Of a stretch of DNA of 64,000 nucleotides, positions 27,097 to 35,829 are shown in pieces. Position 1 is the first letter of the stretch, and the number at the start of each line of letters is the position of its first letter. The notes beneath the pieces were generated by a model that was not told where the DNA came from, made no database searches, and was given only the letters and a program-made list of their open reading frames with translations. Made by a program: the position numbers and the translations under genes. Origin of the DNA: Vibrio mediterranei (lineage in GTDB: Bacteria; Pseudomonadota; Gammaproteobacteria; Enterobacterales; Vibrionaceae); NCBI RefSeq assembly GCF_900088415.1, contig NZ_FLLQ01000004.1, positions 1 through 64,000 of the forward strand. Reading direction: 5' to 3'.

Positions 27097-27807
27097 ATGG
27101 ATAAGCAACAAAACGTAGACCTCAACGAAATTAAGAAATTTGAAGAGATGGCAAGTCGCTGGTGGGATCTAGAAGGTGAGTTCAAACCACTGCACCAAAT
27201 CAACCCTCTCAGACTCAATTATGTCTTAGAAAAGGCCAATGGCTTGTTTGGTAAAACCGTTCTTGATGTAGGTTGTGGCGGCGGTATCCTTGCAGAAAGC
27301 ATGGCGAAACAAGGTGCTGAGGTTACAGGGTTAGACATGGGTAAAGAGCCGCTTGAAGTCGCCAGACTGCATGCACTAGAAACGGGCACCAAACTTACCT
27401 ATGTGCAAAGTACAGTGGAACAGCACGCCGCTGAAAACGCTGGCAAATACGATGTCGTGACATGCATGGAAATGCTAGAACACGTACCAGATCCTGCATC
27501 AGTCATCGCATCATGTTCAAAACTGGTTAAGCCTGGTGGCCAAGTATTCTTCTCCACCCTTAACCGCAACTTGCAGTCTTACTTATTTGCCATCGTTGGT
27601 GCAGAGAAGCTGCTTAAAATAGTTCCAGATGGCACGCACTCGCATGACAAATTCATCAAGCCTTCAGAACTTATCAAGATGATCGATAAAACTGACCTTA
27701 CGGAAAAAGGCATTACAGGGCTTCTCTATAATCCACTAACCGATACCTATAAACTGGGTAATCGTGTCGACGTGAACTACATCGTGTTCACCGAAAAGTC
27801 GCTTTAA
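27097..27807 (+). CDS. ubiG: Ubiquinone biosynthesis O-methyltransferase
   Basis: A 236-residue SAM-dependent enzyme that performs both O-methylations of the ubiquinone head group. Motif I reads [13 protein letters not shown], with further typical blocks ([17 protein letters not shown]) and the N-terminal [19 protein letters not shown] that is characteristic of UbiG. I start at 27097 (MDKQQNV); the family begins here, and the extension from 26992 is unconserved. It faces away from gyrA as in other gammaproteobacteria. Confidence 0.95.
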   Translation: MDKQQNVDLNEIKKFEEMASRWWDLEGEFKPLHQINPLRLNYVLEKANGLFGKTVLDVGCGGGILAESMAKQGAEVTGLDMGKEPLEVARLHALETGTKLTYVQSTVEQHAAENAGKYDVVTCMEMLEHVPDPASVIASCSKLVKPGGQVFFSTLNRNLQSYLFAIVGAEKLLKIVPDGTHSHDKFIKPSELIKMIDKTDLTEKGITGLLYNPLTDTYKLGNRVDVNYIVFTEKSL

Positions 27808-27822
27808 GTTCCTCTATAATGT

Positions 27823-27852
27823 AGTGCCAATTTCCTTCGGTTAGTTGGCACT
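27823..27852 (+). terminator. Possible terminator after ubiG
   Basis: AGTGCCAA pairs with TTGGCACT around a 14-nt loop. The tail CAGTTTCG has only a short T-run, so termination is uncertain. Confidence 0.5.
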
Positions 27853-28094
27853 CAGTTTCGTTAATTTTCACACACAAATCATTTACAAAAACAAGACACT
27901 TTCGCCGATTTTGTGTGCCGATATCGCAGTTTTATTGAGCTAAAGAATAACAACCAAAAATTGGCAAAGATCAAGGAATTTTTTTTCGCGTTTGTTTAAA
28001 AGAAAACCAATCTGCTAGCACGCAAATTTCACTACTAAGTCGGGTCTATCTTCAATGGTAAGTATCTACTAACCGAAATTTTTCTTTCCCCTAG

Positions 28095-28103
28095 TTATCC
28101 ACA
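28095..28103 (+). promoter_or_regulatory. DnaA box upstream of nrdA
   Basis: TTATCCACA is a perfect match to the strict DnaA box. It lies about 190 nt before nrdA; E. coli nrdAB is known to respond to DnaA, so a replication-linked role is likely. Confidence 0.75.
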
Positions 28104-28171
28104 AGACATTCAATTTCTCAAACTTGAAAATCTCCCGCTATAGCACTATCTTGTAACTCGTAGTTAAGATG

Positions 28172-28212
28172 ACCCCTATATCTTGTGTTGGAAGCCGAAA
28201 CATATAGGGTGA
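28172..28212 (+). promoter_or_regulatory. Candidate NrdR box pair
   Basis: CCCCTATATCTTGTGT (28173-28188) and AACATATAGGGTGA (about 28199-28212) resemble paired NrdR boxes (ACACTATATATAGTGT type). Their centres are about three helical turns apart, the usual spacing before ribonucleotide reductase genes. The matches are imperfect. Confidence 0.5.
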
Positions 28213-28296
28213 CATTGATCACGAAGCTATCGCTAAGACTCAACAAAATTTCATAAAAGTGAAGCTTCATATTGTTTTGTTAGGGAACACCTCAGA

Positions 28297-30588
28297 ATGA
28301 ACCAACAACTTACCGTTACTAAGCGTAATGGCCGCAAAGAAAGTATCGATCTCGAAAAAATCCATCGCGTCATCGCATGGGCTGCAGAAGGGCTTAACAA
28401 CGTTTCTGTATCTCAGGTAGAACTCAAGGCTCACATCCAGTTTTATGATGGTATTACTACGTCAGATATCCACGAAACTATCATCAAGTCTGCTGCAGAT
28501 TTGATTTCAGAAGACGCGCCTGACTATCAATATCTTGCTGCGCGCTTAGCTATCTTCCACCTGCGTAAAAAAGCGTATGGCCAATATGAGCCACCAGCGC
28601 TATTTGACCATGTTTCTAAAATGGTAGAGATGGGCAAGTACGATGCACATCTATTGGAAGATTACACTAAGTCTGAATTAGATGAGTTGGATAGCTATAT
28701 CGACCACACTCGAGATCACGACTTCTCATACGCTGCCGTTAAACAGCTTGAAGGTAAGTACTTCGTTCAAAACCGTGTTTCTGGTCAGATTTACGAAAGT
28801 GCACAGTTCCTCTACATCCTGGTAGCGGCTTGCCTATTCGCTAAGTATCCAAAAGCGACTCGTCTTGACTATATCAAGCGCTTTTACGATGCAACGTCAA
28901 CATTCAAGATTTCTCTACCGACACCAATTATGTCAGGTGTTCGTACTCCTACGCGCCAATTTAGTTCGTGCGTATTGATTGAATGTGGCGATAGCCTAGA
29001 TTCTATTAACGCAACAGCAAGCTCAATTGTTCGTTACGTTTCACAACGTGCTGGTATCGGTATCAATGCTGGTCGTATTCGCGCGCTGGGTTCTGAAATC
29101 CGTGGAGGCGAAGCCTTCCACACCGGTTGTATCCCATTCTACAAGTACTTCCAAACAGCAGTAAAATGCTGCTCGCAAGGTGGTGTTCGTGGTGGTGCAG
29201 CAACTGTGTTCTACCCAATGTGGCATGGCGAAGTACAATCACTACTTGTTCTTAAGAACAACCGTGGTGTAGAAGAAAATCGTGTACGTCACATGGATTA
29301 CGGTGTTCAGCTGAACAAACTCATGTATGCTCGCCTAGTTCAAGGCGGCAACATCACTCTATTCTCGCCTTCAGATGTACCGGGTCTATATGATGCGTTC
29401 TTCGAAGATCAAGATGAGTTTGAACGTCTATACGTTAAGTACGAAAACGATCCGTCAATTAAGAAAGAGACCGTTAAAGCGGTAGAGCTATTCTCTCTGC
29501 TGATGCAAGAGCGTGCTTCTACAGGTCGTATCTACATTCAGAACGTAGACCATTGTAATACGCACAGCCCATTTGATTCGAAAGTTGCGCCAGTTCGCCA
29601 ATCTAACCTATGCTTAGAAATCGCACTGCCAACTAAGCCATTGTCAAACGTAGAAGACGATTCAGGTGAAATCGCTCTATGTACACTTTCGGCATTTAAC
29701 CTTGGTGCAATCAACGAGCTCGATGACCTAAAAGATCTATCGGATCTCGTGGTTCGTGCTCTTGATGCTCTACTTGATTATCAAGACTATCCATTACCAG
29801 CTGCTTATAAGTCTACGATGAATCGTCGTACGCTGGGTGTCGGTGTTATTAACTATGCCTACTACCTTGCGAAAAATGGTGTTAAATACTCTGACGGTTC
29901 TGCAAATAACCTTACTCACCGTACATTCGAAGCGATTCAGTACCACTTACTAAAAGCGTCTGTTGAACTGGCGAAAGAGCAAGGCCGATGCCCATCATTC
30001 CATGAGACGAACTATGCGAAAGGTCTATTACCTATCGACACTTACAAGAATGATGTTGATTTAGTATGTGACGAACCACTGCACTATGATTGGGACGCAC
30101 TACGTTCTGAAATCATGGAGTTTGGTCTACGTAACTCAACACTGACGGCGCTAATGCCATCTGAGACTTCCTCTCAGATTTCTAACGCGACTAATGGTAT
30201 TGAACCACCTCGTGGCTACGTTTCAGTGAAAGCATCAAAAGACGGTATCCTGAAACAGGTTGTTCCAGACTTCGCTAATCTAAAAGAGAACTACGAACTA
30301 CTTTGGAACATCGGCAACAACGACGGTTACTTGCATCTAGTAGGTATCATGCAGAAATTCGTTGACCAAGCGATCTCAGCAAATACTAACTATGACCCAA
30401 GCGTTTACGAAAGCGGCAAAGTGCCGATGAAGAAATTGCTTCAAGACCTACTCACTGCGTATAAATATGGCGTGAAGACACTTTACTACCATAACACTCG
30501 TGACGGTGCGAAAGACGACCAAAGCGACAAATCTACAGTAGTAGTTGAGCAAGATGACGATTGCGCAGGCGGCGGCTGTAAGATTTAA
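28297..30588 (+). CDS. nrdA: Ribonucleoside-diphosphate reductase, alpha subunit (class Ia)
   Basis: 763 residues, the catalytic and allosteric subunit that reduces NDPs to dNDPs with NrdB. An ATP-cone leads (TKRNGRKESIDLEKIHRV), followed by the (alpha/beta)10 barrel with the cysteine-rich active-site strands (RQFSSCVL; NLCLEIALP). The C-terminal pair is in DDCAGGGCKI, used for re-reduction by thioredoxin. Length and tail are as in E. coli NrdA. It leads the nrdA-nrdB-fdx operon. Confidence 0.97.
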   Translation: MNQQLTVTKRNGRKESIDLEKIHRVIAWAAEGLNNVSVSQVELKAHIQFYDGITTSDIHETIIKSAADLISEDAPDYQYLAARLAIFHLRKKAYGQYEPPALFDHVSKMVEMGKYDAHLLEDYTKSELDELDSYIDHTRDHDFSYAAVKQLEGKYFVQNRVSGQIYESAQFLYILVAACLFAKYPKATRLDYIKRFYDATSTFKISLPTPIMSGVRTPTRQFSSCVLIECGDSLDSINATASSIVRYVSQRAGIGINAGRIRALGSEIRGGEAFHTGCIPFYKYFQTAVKCCSQGGVRGGAATVFYPMWHGEVQSLLVLKNNRGVEENRVRHMDYGVQLNKLMYARLVQGGNITLFSPSDVPGLYDAFFEDQDEFERLYVKYENDPSIKKETVKAVELFSLLMQERASTGRIYIQNVDHCNTHSPFDSKVAPVRQSNLCLEIALPTKPLSNVEDDSGEIALCTLSAFNLGAINELDDLKDLSDLVVRALDALLDYQDYPLPAAYKSTMNRRTLGVGVINYAYYLAKNGVKYSDGSANNLTHRTFEAIQYHLLKASVELAKEQGRCPSFHETNYAKGLLPIDTYKNDVDLVCDEPLHYDWDALRSEIMEFGLRNSTLTALMPSETSSQISNATNGIEPPRGYVSVKASKDGILKQVVPDFANLKENYELLWNIGNNDGYLHLVGIMQKFVDQAISANTNYDPSVYESGKVPMKKLLQDLLTAYKYGVKTLYYHNTRDGAKDDQSDKSTVVVEQDDDCAGGGCKI

Positions 30589-30619
30589 TATCTCGCAGTA
30601 AACAAGTTAAGATTTTCTC

Positions 30620-30642
30620 GCCCTTCCCTTAAGCGGAGGGGC
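30620..30642 (+). other. Intercistronic hairpin between nrdA and nrdB
   Basis: GCCCTTCC pairs with GGAGGGGC (one G-U pair) around CTTAAGC, about 20 nt before nrdB. There is no T-run, so it more likely protects or segments the mRNA than stops transcription. Confidence 0.6.
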
Positions 30643-30662
30643 TTAAAAAGGATTGCAGCACA

Positions 30663-31796
30663 ATGGCTTACAGTACTTTTACCCAAACAAAGAATAACGC
30701 ACTAAAAGAACCAATGTTCCTGGGTCAACCAGTGAACGTTGCGCGTTATGACCAACAGAAATTTGAGATTTTTGAAAAGCTGATTGAGAAGCAGCTTTCC
30801 TTCTTCTGGCGTCCAGAAGAAGTCGATGTATCAAGCGATCGCATTGACTACAACAAATTGCCAGAGCATGAAAAACACATTTTCATCAGTAACCTTAAGT
30901 ATCAAACTCTGCTTGATTCTATCCAAGGCCGTAGTCCGAACGTTGCACTACTTCCATTAGTTTCCTTGCCAGAGCTAGAAACATGGATCGAGACATGGTC
31001 ATTCTCTGAGACTATCCACTCTCGTTCATACACGCACATCATTCGTAACATCGTGAACGATCCAGGTGTGGTTTTTGATGATATCGTTGAAAACGAACAC
31101 ATCCTTAAGCGTGCGAAAGACATCGCGCACTACTACGATGACTTGATTCAAGCGACAAACGATTACCACCGCTTCGGTGAAGGTACACACAACATCAAAG
31201 GCGAAGAAGTTAAAGTTAACTTGTACGATCTGAAGAAGAAGCTGTACCTATGCTTGATGTCAGTGAATGCACTAGAAGCGATTCGTTTCTACGTGAGTTT
31301 CGCTTGTTCGTTTGCGTTCGCAGAGCGTGAGCTGATGGAAGGTAACGCGAAAATCATCAAGCTGATTGCTCGTGATGAAGCGCTGCACCTAACCGGTACT
31401 CAGCACATGATTAACCTGCTTCGTAACGGTCAAGACGATTTCTCATTCATGCAAATCGCTGAAGAATGTAAGCAAGACTGTTTCGACCTATTCAAAGAAG
31501 CGGCAGAGCAAGAAAAAGAATGGGCAGAATACCTATTCAAAGACGGCTCTATGATCGGTCTTAACAAAGATATCCTGTGCCAATACGTTGAATATATCTC
31601 GAACGTTCGTATGCAGGCAGTTGGTCTTGATGCAGCTTATCCAGAAGCTACATCGAATCCAATTCCTTGGATTAACGCTTGGTTATCATCTGATAATGTA
31701 CAGGTTGCACCACAAGAAGCAGAGATCAGTTCTTACCTTGTCGGTCAAATCGACAATGAAGTAAACGCTGACGACTTCGAGGGCTTCGAACTTTAA
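30663..31796 (+). CDS. nrdB: Ribonucleoside-diphosphate reductase, beta subunit (class Ia)
   Basis: The 377-residue radical-generating subunit. Its di-iron ligands lie in the ferritin-like helices ([27 protein letters not shown]), and the tyrosine radical site lies near the first pair. It ends with the acidic NrdA-docking tail DDFEGFEL. The next gene starts on the last base of its stop codon (TAATG), so the cofactor ferredoxin is translationally coupled. Confidence 0.97.
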   Translation: MAYSTFTQTKNNALKEPMFLGQPVNVARYDQQKFEIFEKLIEKQLSFFWRPEEVDVSSDRIDYNKLPEHEKHIFISNLKYQTLLDSIQGRSPNVALLPLVSLPELETWIETWSFSETIHSRSYTHIIRNIVNDPGVVFDDIVENEHILKRAKDIAHYYDDLIQATNDYHRFGEGTHNIKGEEVKVNLYDLKKKLYLCLMSVNALEAIRFYVSFACSFAFAERELMEGNAKIIKLIARDEALHLTGTQHMINLLRNGQDDFSFMQIAEECKQDCFDLFKEAAEQEKEWAEYLFKDGSMIGLNKDILCQYVEYISNVRMQAVGLDAAYPEATSNPIPWINAWLSSDNVQVAPQEAEISSYLVGQIDNEVNADDFEGFEL

Positions 31797-32071
31797 TGCC
31801 AACCATTAAGATAAACTCTATCACCACTATAGAGTCTAACCCTTCAAACACAGTCTTAGAGACTATGGAGCAAGCAGGGTTAGAACCTGAATACAACTGT
31901 CGAGACGGGCACTGTGGCGCTTGCCGCTGTACACTGGTTTCGGGAGAAGTGGAATATGTAGGGTTTGCAATGGCATATACACAAGGCAATGAAATCCTGC
32001 CTTGTATTTGTCGAGCGAAAACTGATATCGAGCTCGACAATATTGCGCATCAAGTTAAGAAGCGAGCATAG
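31796..32071 (+). CDS. yfaE: 2Fe-2S ferredoxin for NrdB maintenance (YfaE-like)
   Basis: A 91-residue plant-type ferredoxin. The cluster ligands follow C-x4-C-x2-C (NCRDGHCGACRC) plus a distal cysteine in ILPCICRA. In E. coli the equivalent protein re-reduces the NrdB di-iron/tyrosyl cofactor. Overlap with the nrdB stop and the shared terminator make it the third gene of the operon. Confidence 0.9.
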   Translation: MPTIKINSITTIESNPSNTVLETMEQAGLEPEYNCRDGHCGACRCTLVSGEVEYVGFAMAYTQGNEILPCICRAKTDIELDNIAHQVKKRA

Positions 32072-32085
32072 CTCAAGTCATTCCC

Positions 32086-32112
32086 AAAACGGCTCTCCAG
32101 AGCCGTTTTTTA
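32086..32112 (+). terminator. Terminator of the nrdAB-fdx operon
   Basis: AAAACGGCT...AGCCGTTTT with six Ts: a strong intrinsic terminator directly after the ferredoxin gene. Confidence 0.92.
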
Positions 32113-32396
32113 TTGCTGCGGGTTTGAGCAGGTGTAGTCAGCGAGTGTGCAATTCCCTTCACTAAATCGTACAACATTAAAAATAACCCTTTACAAGGTG
32201 TTTTATAAGCCCCATACTGGCTCCGCTCTGTTGTCCAGAGTTATTAAATGAAATATCCAGTTGTAAAAGTAAAACTCTCAGAATCTCTTCGTTATTGTTG
32301 TCATCCTCAGTGTTTCCCTAAGCTTCATCGATACATTAAATAATTCCAGCCCATCAGCGCATCGCAACAATTTTAAATTTATATAAGGGACACATC
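32113..32396 (+). promoter_or_regulatory. Long 5' leader of the cold-shock gene
   Basis: The gene-free stretch before cspA is ~285 nt. A weak -35/-10 pair (TTTACA at 32190-32195; CATACT at 32213-32218, spacer 17) would leave a leader of about 170 nt, as in cold-shock genes whose 5' UTR folds with temperature. The promoter call is by pattern only. Confidence 0.4.
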
Positions 32397-32609
32397 ATGT
32401 CTAACAAAGTAAACGGCACAGTAAAATGGTTTAACGAAGAGAAAGGCTTCGGCTTCCTAGCTCAAGAAAATGGCGGTGCTGACGTATTCGTTCATTTCCG
32501 TGCTATCGCATCTGAAGGTTTCAAAACTCTAGCAGAAGGCCAAAAAGTGTCTTTTGAAGTAGAGCAAGGCCAGAAAGGTCTTCAAGCTGCAAACGTTGTA
32601 GCTCTATAA
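32397..32609 (+). CDS. Cold-shock protein, CspA family
   Basis: A 70-residue single OB-fold protein that binds single-stranded RNA or DNA. RNP1 (KGFGFL) and RNP2 (VFVHF) are intact. AAGGGA sits upstream and a long A/T-rich leader precedes it, as in cold-inducible csp genes. Whether this paralogue is cold-induced cannot be seen from the window. Confidence 0.93.
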   Translation: MSNKVNGTVKWFNEEKGFGFLAQENGGADVFVHFRAIASEGFKTLAEGQKVSFEVEQGQKGLQAANVVAL

Positions 32610-32618
32610 GATTTTATT

Positions 32619-32657
32619 GATGAAAGCGGCATCATTAACCGCTTTCATCTTATCTTT
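32619..32657 (+). terminator. Terminator after the cold-shock gene
   Basis: GATGAAAGCGG pairs with CCGCTTTCATC around an 8-9 nt loop, followed by TTATCTTTT. A good rho-independent terminator. Confidence 0.88.
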
Positions 32658-32891
32658 TCACTTTGGATTTTAGAAAAAACTAGCAATAACCTCTCCTCTA
32701 AACGTTCTCGCTATACATTTCTCTATCAAGCAACACGCTCAAACATCCATCACTCTCTGATGGTATTAAATCTACAATTAGCATCATTATATTTAGGTAA
32801 ATTATGTCTCGATCTATCGGCAGAAAACGCTTTTGGTTTTACCAAAACCGTGAATCCACTAAAAACACACAAAAATCCAAATAGGAGAAAT

Positions 32892-33101
32892 ATGAAAGTA
32901 ACGTTTAAATCAATCAAAGATAATGTAACTTGGGTCTCTGAACCGCACCAACTAAACAGCGATATTTTGCTTAGACACTTCCTCACCAGAGCAAAAACCA
33001 AAGACCTAAATTTGGCGTTTAGTTACTGTGAATCTACTCATACTGGCACCATTACCAACGTCCATGACGAGCTAATCGGAAAGTTCTCACTACAGGCTTG
33101 A
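32892..33101 (+). CDS. Hypothetical 69-residue protein
   Basis: A short protein beginning MKVTFKSIKD. Its ATG has a strong TAGGAGAAAT ribosome site 5 nt upstream, better than most genes here, so it is probably translated. No signal peptide or helix; the first half is basic and the second half polar. I recognise no family. It is monocistronic, between the csp terminator and the sterol-desaturase gene. Confidence 0.6.
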   Translation: MKVTFKSIKDNVTWVSEPHQLNSDILLRHFLTRAKTKDLNLAFSYCESTHTGTITNVHDELIGKFSLQA

Positions 33102-33294
33102 TAATCAGTACCTTCACTACTAAGGCCAGTATCCATTGACCATCACTATAACTAATCATAAACACTATCCATCAACGTGCTTACCGCCTTCAGCACCTTG
33201 ATAATATTGCGACTTTTATAGTGACTCTCTCGCCTTACTCACTCTCGTCACAACACTCAACCTTTATCACAGCAGTAATTTGATCAATCTTAGG

Positions 33295-34146
33295 TTAATA
33301 CGTATCCGTTGGCGGAGATAAAATCATTTTGATTTTCGCCCTTAACGTCAGATCTTTGCGTGATAAGTCATTTAGCATATCTTTCCATTCGGCAAAAGTA
33401 ACCGTGATTGGATTGAAGCTATTAACTGGCTTACTGATTCCATAACGAACTTCTTCTACTTCAGGCTCAAAAGTCCCAAACATTCGATCCCAGATAATCA
33501 GAATTCCCGCGTAGTTTTTGTCTATGTATTGCGCGTTGACACCATGATGAACCCGATGGTGCGATGGGGTATTAATCACCCATTCAAGGGGCCCTAAGCG
33601 ACGTATCCATTGTGTATGAACAAAGAACTGTAGACCTAGATTCAGCAGCACTACAAATACCACCCATTTAGGGTCGAAACCTATAATGACCAGTGGCATC
33701 CAAAACAGCCACATTCCCGCTAGCGGGTACATTAAGCTCTGTCTAAATGCGGTACTGAAGTTCATATTCTCGGAACTATGGTGGACAACGTGAGCAGCCC
33801 ACATCCAGCGAATGCGATGACTCGCTCGATGGAACCAATAGTAGAAAAAGTCTTGTAATACCATTAACGCCAAAAACATGCCTAATGACATCTTGATATC
33901 AAAAAGTTTCCAGCCAAACACTAGCAAGTATAGTTTGGCGATAAACAGACCCGCAATGAGATCGGTAAGTTGATGAAGCCCAGCCAACGAGAAGTTACAT
34001 GCCAATTCCTTTAGAGAGTACTGGGCTGAGCTTGGCAGGCGGTTTCCCCGTTGACCAAGCCAATACTCGAGCACCATCATAATGACAAATAAAGGAGCTA
34101 ATACAATTAACAACCACTCCGGGTTTTGAACAAGTTTATCCATCAT
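33295..34146 (-). CDS. Sterol desaturase / fatty acid hydroxylase superfamily protein
   Basis: A 283-residue membrane protein with the di-iron histidine clusters of this superfamily: FHRASH, HVVHHSS and HHRVHHG. About four to five helices surround them. Members hydroxylate or desaturate lipid chains or carotenoids; the substrate cannot be told here. It lies 24 nt downstream of the DUF2804 gene on the same strand and probably shares its mRNA. Confidence 0.82.
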   Translation of the reverse strand: MMDKLVQNPEWLLIVLAPLFVIMMVLEYWLGQRGNRLPSSAQYSLKELACNFSLAGLHQLTDLIAGLFIAKLYLLVFGWKLFDIKMSLGMFLALMVLQDFFYYWFHRASHRIRWMWAAHVVHHSSENMNFSTAFRQSLMYPLAGMWLFWMPLVIIGFDPKWVVFVVLLNLGLQFFVHTQWIRRLGPLEWVINTPSHHRVHHGVNAQYIDKNYAGILIIWDRMFGTFEPEVEEVRYGISKPVNSFNPITVTFAEWKDMLNDLSRKDLTLRAKIKMILSPPTDTY

Positions 34147-34170
34147 ATTCCATTGATTCTTTGTTTGTAT

Positions 34171-35190
34171 TTACCACTTTGCAAAGTGGTCTTCGGTTAA
34201 TCCCATTACTTGCGAAAGTTGATACTCGCGACCTTCTTCATCCTTTACAACACCAGAAAAATGGCCAATGAACTGGCGAAAATTACTTTTAAGTACCCAA
34301 AGATTGAGTTTCTCTTTACGAGCATTAAGCGGTTGAAAGGTCAAATCAACTCGCCCTTGCTCATCAAAAATGCGCCAGTCAGAGTCTGGTACTTGTCGGT
34401 CAAAATCAAACATTACACCCGCTAATAGACTACGCTTACCATTAACCCAAAGTACATTTTCAGTTACCCCCGTCTCGTTTACTCCAGCCGCGAGATTAAG
34501 ACCAATTGTCACACCTTGAGCTTTACCGTTAATACTCGCCCAGCGCCAACTTGTTTCACGCCTCATAAAACCTGCTGAAAAGTCATACCCCCCTAGACAA
34601 CTTTCCATCGGTTGCGTTTGACCACCTACCTTGAACTCTCCCCTCACATTCAATGCATTATGCTTTTGCGTATAAGTCCATCCGTTGTAGCCTGTAGGCG
34701 ATGAAACCATTAGCGGTGTACTTTCTGCATCTCCGGCATCAAGCAATACGTCCAATTCAAACGCCTTACACTTAGCTCGAACCCGCCACTCTCCCTCTTC
34801 AATATCAAAGCAAATCTGCCCTTGATTGAACTGTGCTTTCCCTTTCCAAGGCGACGCGGTGAGTGAATACCCTAATCCCACGGGACGCATCCAACTCTCT
34901 TCAACGAGTTGTTTTTTTTCAATGTCATAGAGATAGCAAAAACTTGTTCCAAGGTAGCGAATATCAGCGATCGCTATGCCTAAAACGTATTTGGAAGTAA
35001 AAATACTGACAAACTGAAACTGCTTGTAATGGAAATATTTAGCGAGTGAACTGCGTTCTCTATCCATTGTGGAATAGTAGCGAAAGCTGGCAATGTCTAG
35101 TGCTTCAGGAATGGATAAAAGATGACCGTAGTTAGGTTTACCATCTACTCCCATTAGCGATTTAATTTGTTGAACAGAAGGCGTATTCAT
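34171..35190 (-). CDS. DUF2804 protein
   Basis: About 339 residues with the DUF2804 pattern (an N-terminal PEALDI region and a central TSPTGYNGWTYTQK-like stretch with many aromatics). No signal peptide is visible. The start at 35190 (MNTPS) has a purine-rich site upstream; an in-frame ATG at 35211 is also possible. The family is widespread in marine bacteria without a known function; the pairing with a lipid-type hydroxylase suggests a lipid-related role. Confidence 0.75.
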   Translation of the reverse strand: MNTPSVQQIKSLMGVDGKPNYGHLLSIPEALDIASFRYYSTMDRERSSLAKYFHYKQFQFVSIFTSKYVLGIAIADIRYLGTSFCYLYDIEKKQLVEESWMRPVGLGYSLTASPWKGKAQFNQGQICFDIEEGEWRVRAKCKAFELDVLLDAGDAESTPLMVSSPTGYNGWTYTQKHNALNVRGEFKVGGQTQPMESCLGGYDFSAGFMRRETSWRWASINGKAQGVTIGLNLAAGVNETGVTENVLWVNGKRSLLAGVMFDFDRQVPDSDWRIFDEQGRVDLTFQPLNARKEKLNLWVLKSNFRQFIGHFSGVVKDEEGREYQLSQVMGLTEDHFAKW

Positions 35191-35348
35191 TCTAGTACTT
35201 TCTCTTCTCATAGCCTTATTTAGGCCTTATTTTTGTTGGTTCACAAAGTGTGGGTTCGCAAAGTATGAGACAAGAATCAGCAACTGTGGACAAATTAGAG
35301 CAAAAGCACAAAATGGATCACAGAATCGTACAAATAAACATCAGAAAA

Positions 35349-35376
35349 AGAAAAGGCTGATCAAATTGATCAGCCT
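35349..35376 (-). terminator. Terminator of the small hypothetical gene
   Basis: AGGCTGATCAA and TTGATCAGCCT pair around one base; the minus strand continues TTTTCTTTTTC. It sits downstream of the 79-residue protein gene. Confidence 0.85.
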
Positions 35377-35396
35377 AAAGTAACTTGAATTGGGTC

Positions 35397-35636
35397 TCAG
35401 TCGACAGTCGACAATATTGAGTCTGCTGTACCCATAGAAACATGTTTGTCTGCAATGCGACGTCCACCATCATCGTAGAGCGAGATTCTAAAACCGTCAT
35501 CAGACAGGATCTCTTCCATAGGAGCCTTCAACCACATAGCCGCTATATCACCGCATTTTTTGCTGAGTGCTTCGCCAAGCATAATCTGCTCATTGGCGAT
35601 CTGATAAAACACTCTTATTCTTGATTGCTGGATCAT
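35397..35636 (-). CDS. Hypothetical 79-residue protein
   Basis: A small, soluble, slightly acidic protein with an ATG preceded by a GGAGGG-like purine run (positions 35640-35646) and followed by a clear terminator, so expression is likely. I recognise no domain. The pattern MEEILSDDGFRISLYDDGGRRI suggests a compact alpha-beta fold. It stands alone. Confidence 0.6.
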   Translation of the reverse strand: MIQQSRIRVFYQIANEQIMLGEALSKKCGDIAAMWLKAPMEEILSDDGFRISLYDDGGRRIADKHVSMGTADSILSTVD

Positions 35637-35829
35637 ATTTACCCCTCCTACACACCACCATTTTCAGGGTGAACATTGATTTTAATCAAATAAAAAGAAA
35701 GGGCTACTCTCAAAAATGAGAATTTGAAATTCCTGTTAGAGATCAGCTTATTGTGAGCTAGATCTAATTTTCATATATACATAACAAAATAGAATATAGG
35801 CACTATGTTGAATATTTATCTTAGTAGGA

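Larger units (their letters stand above)
27853..28296. other. Regulatory gap before nrdA
   Basis: No gene is visible in ~440 nt. The stretch contains a DnaA box and NrdR-like sites (listed separately) and an A/T-rich segment around 27940-28020 that could carry further control. Confidence 0.6.
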
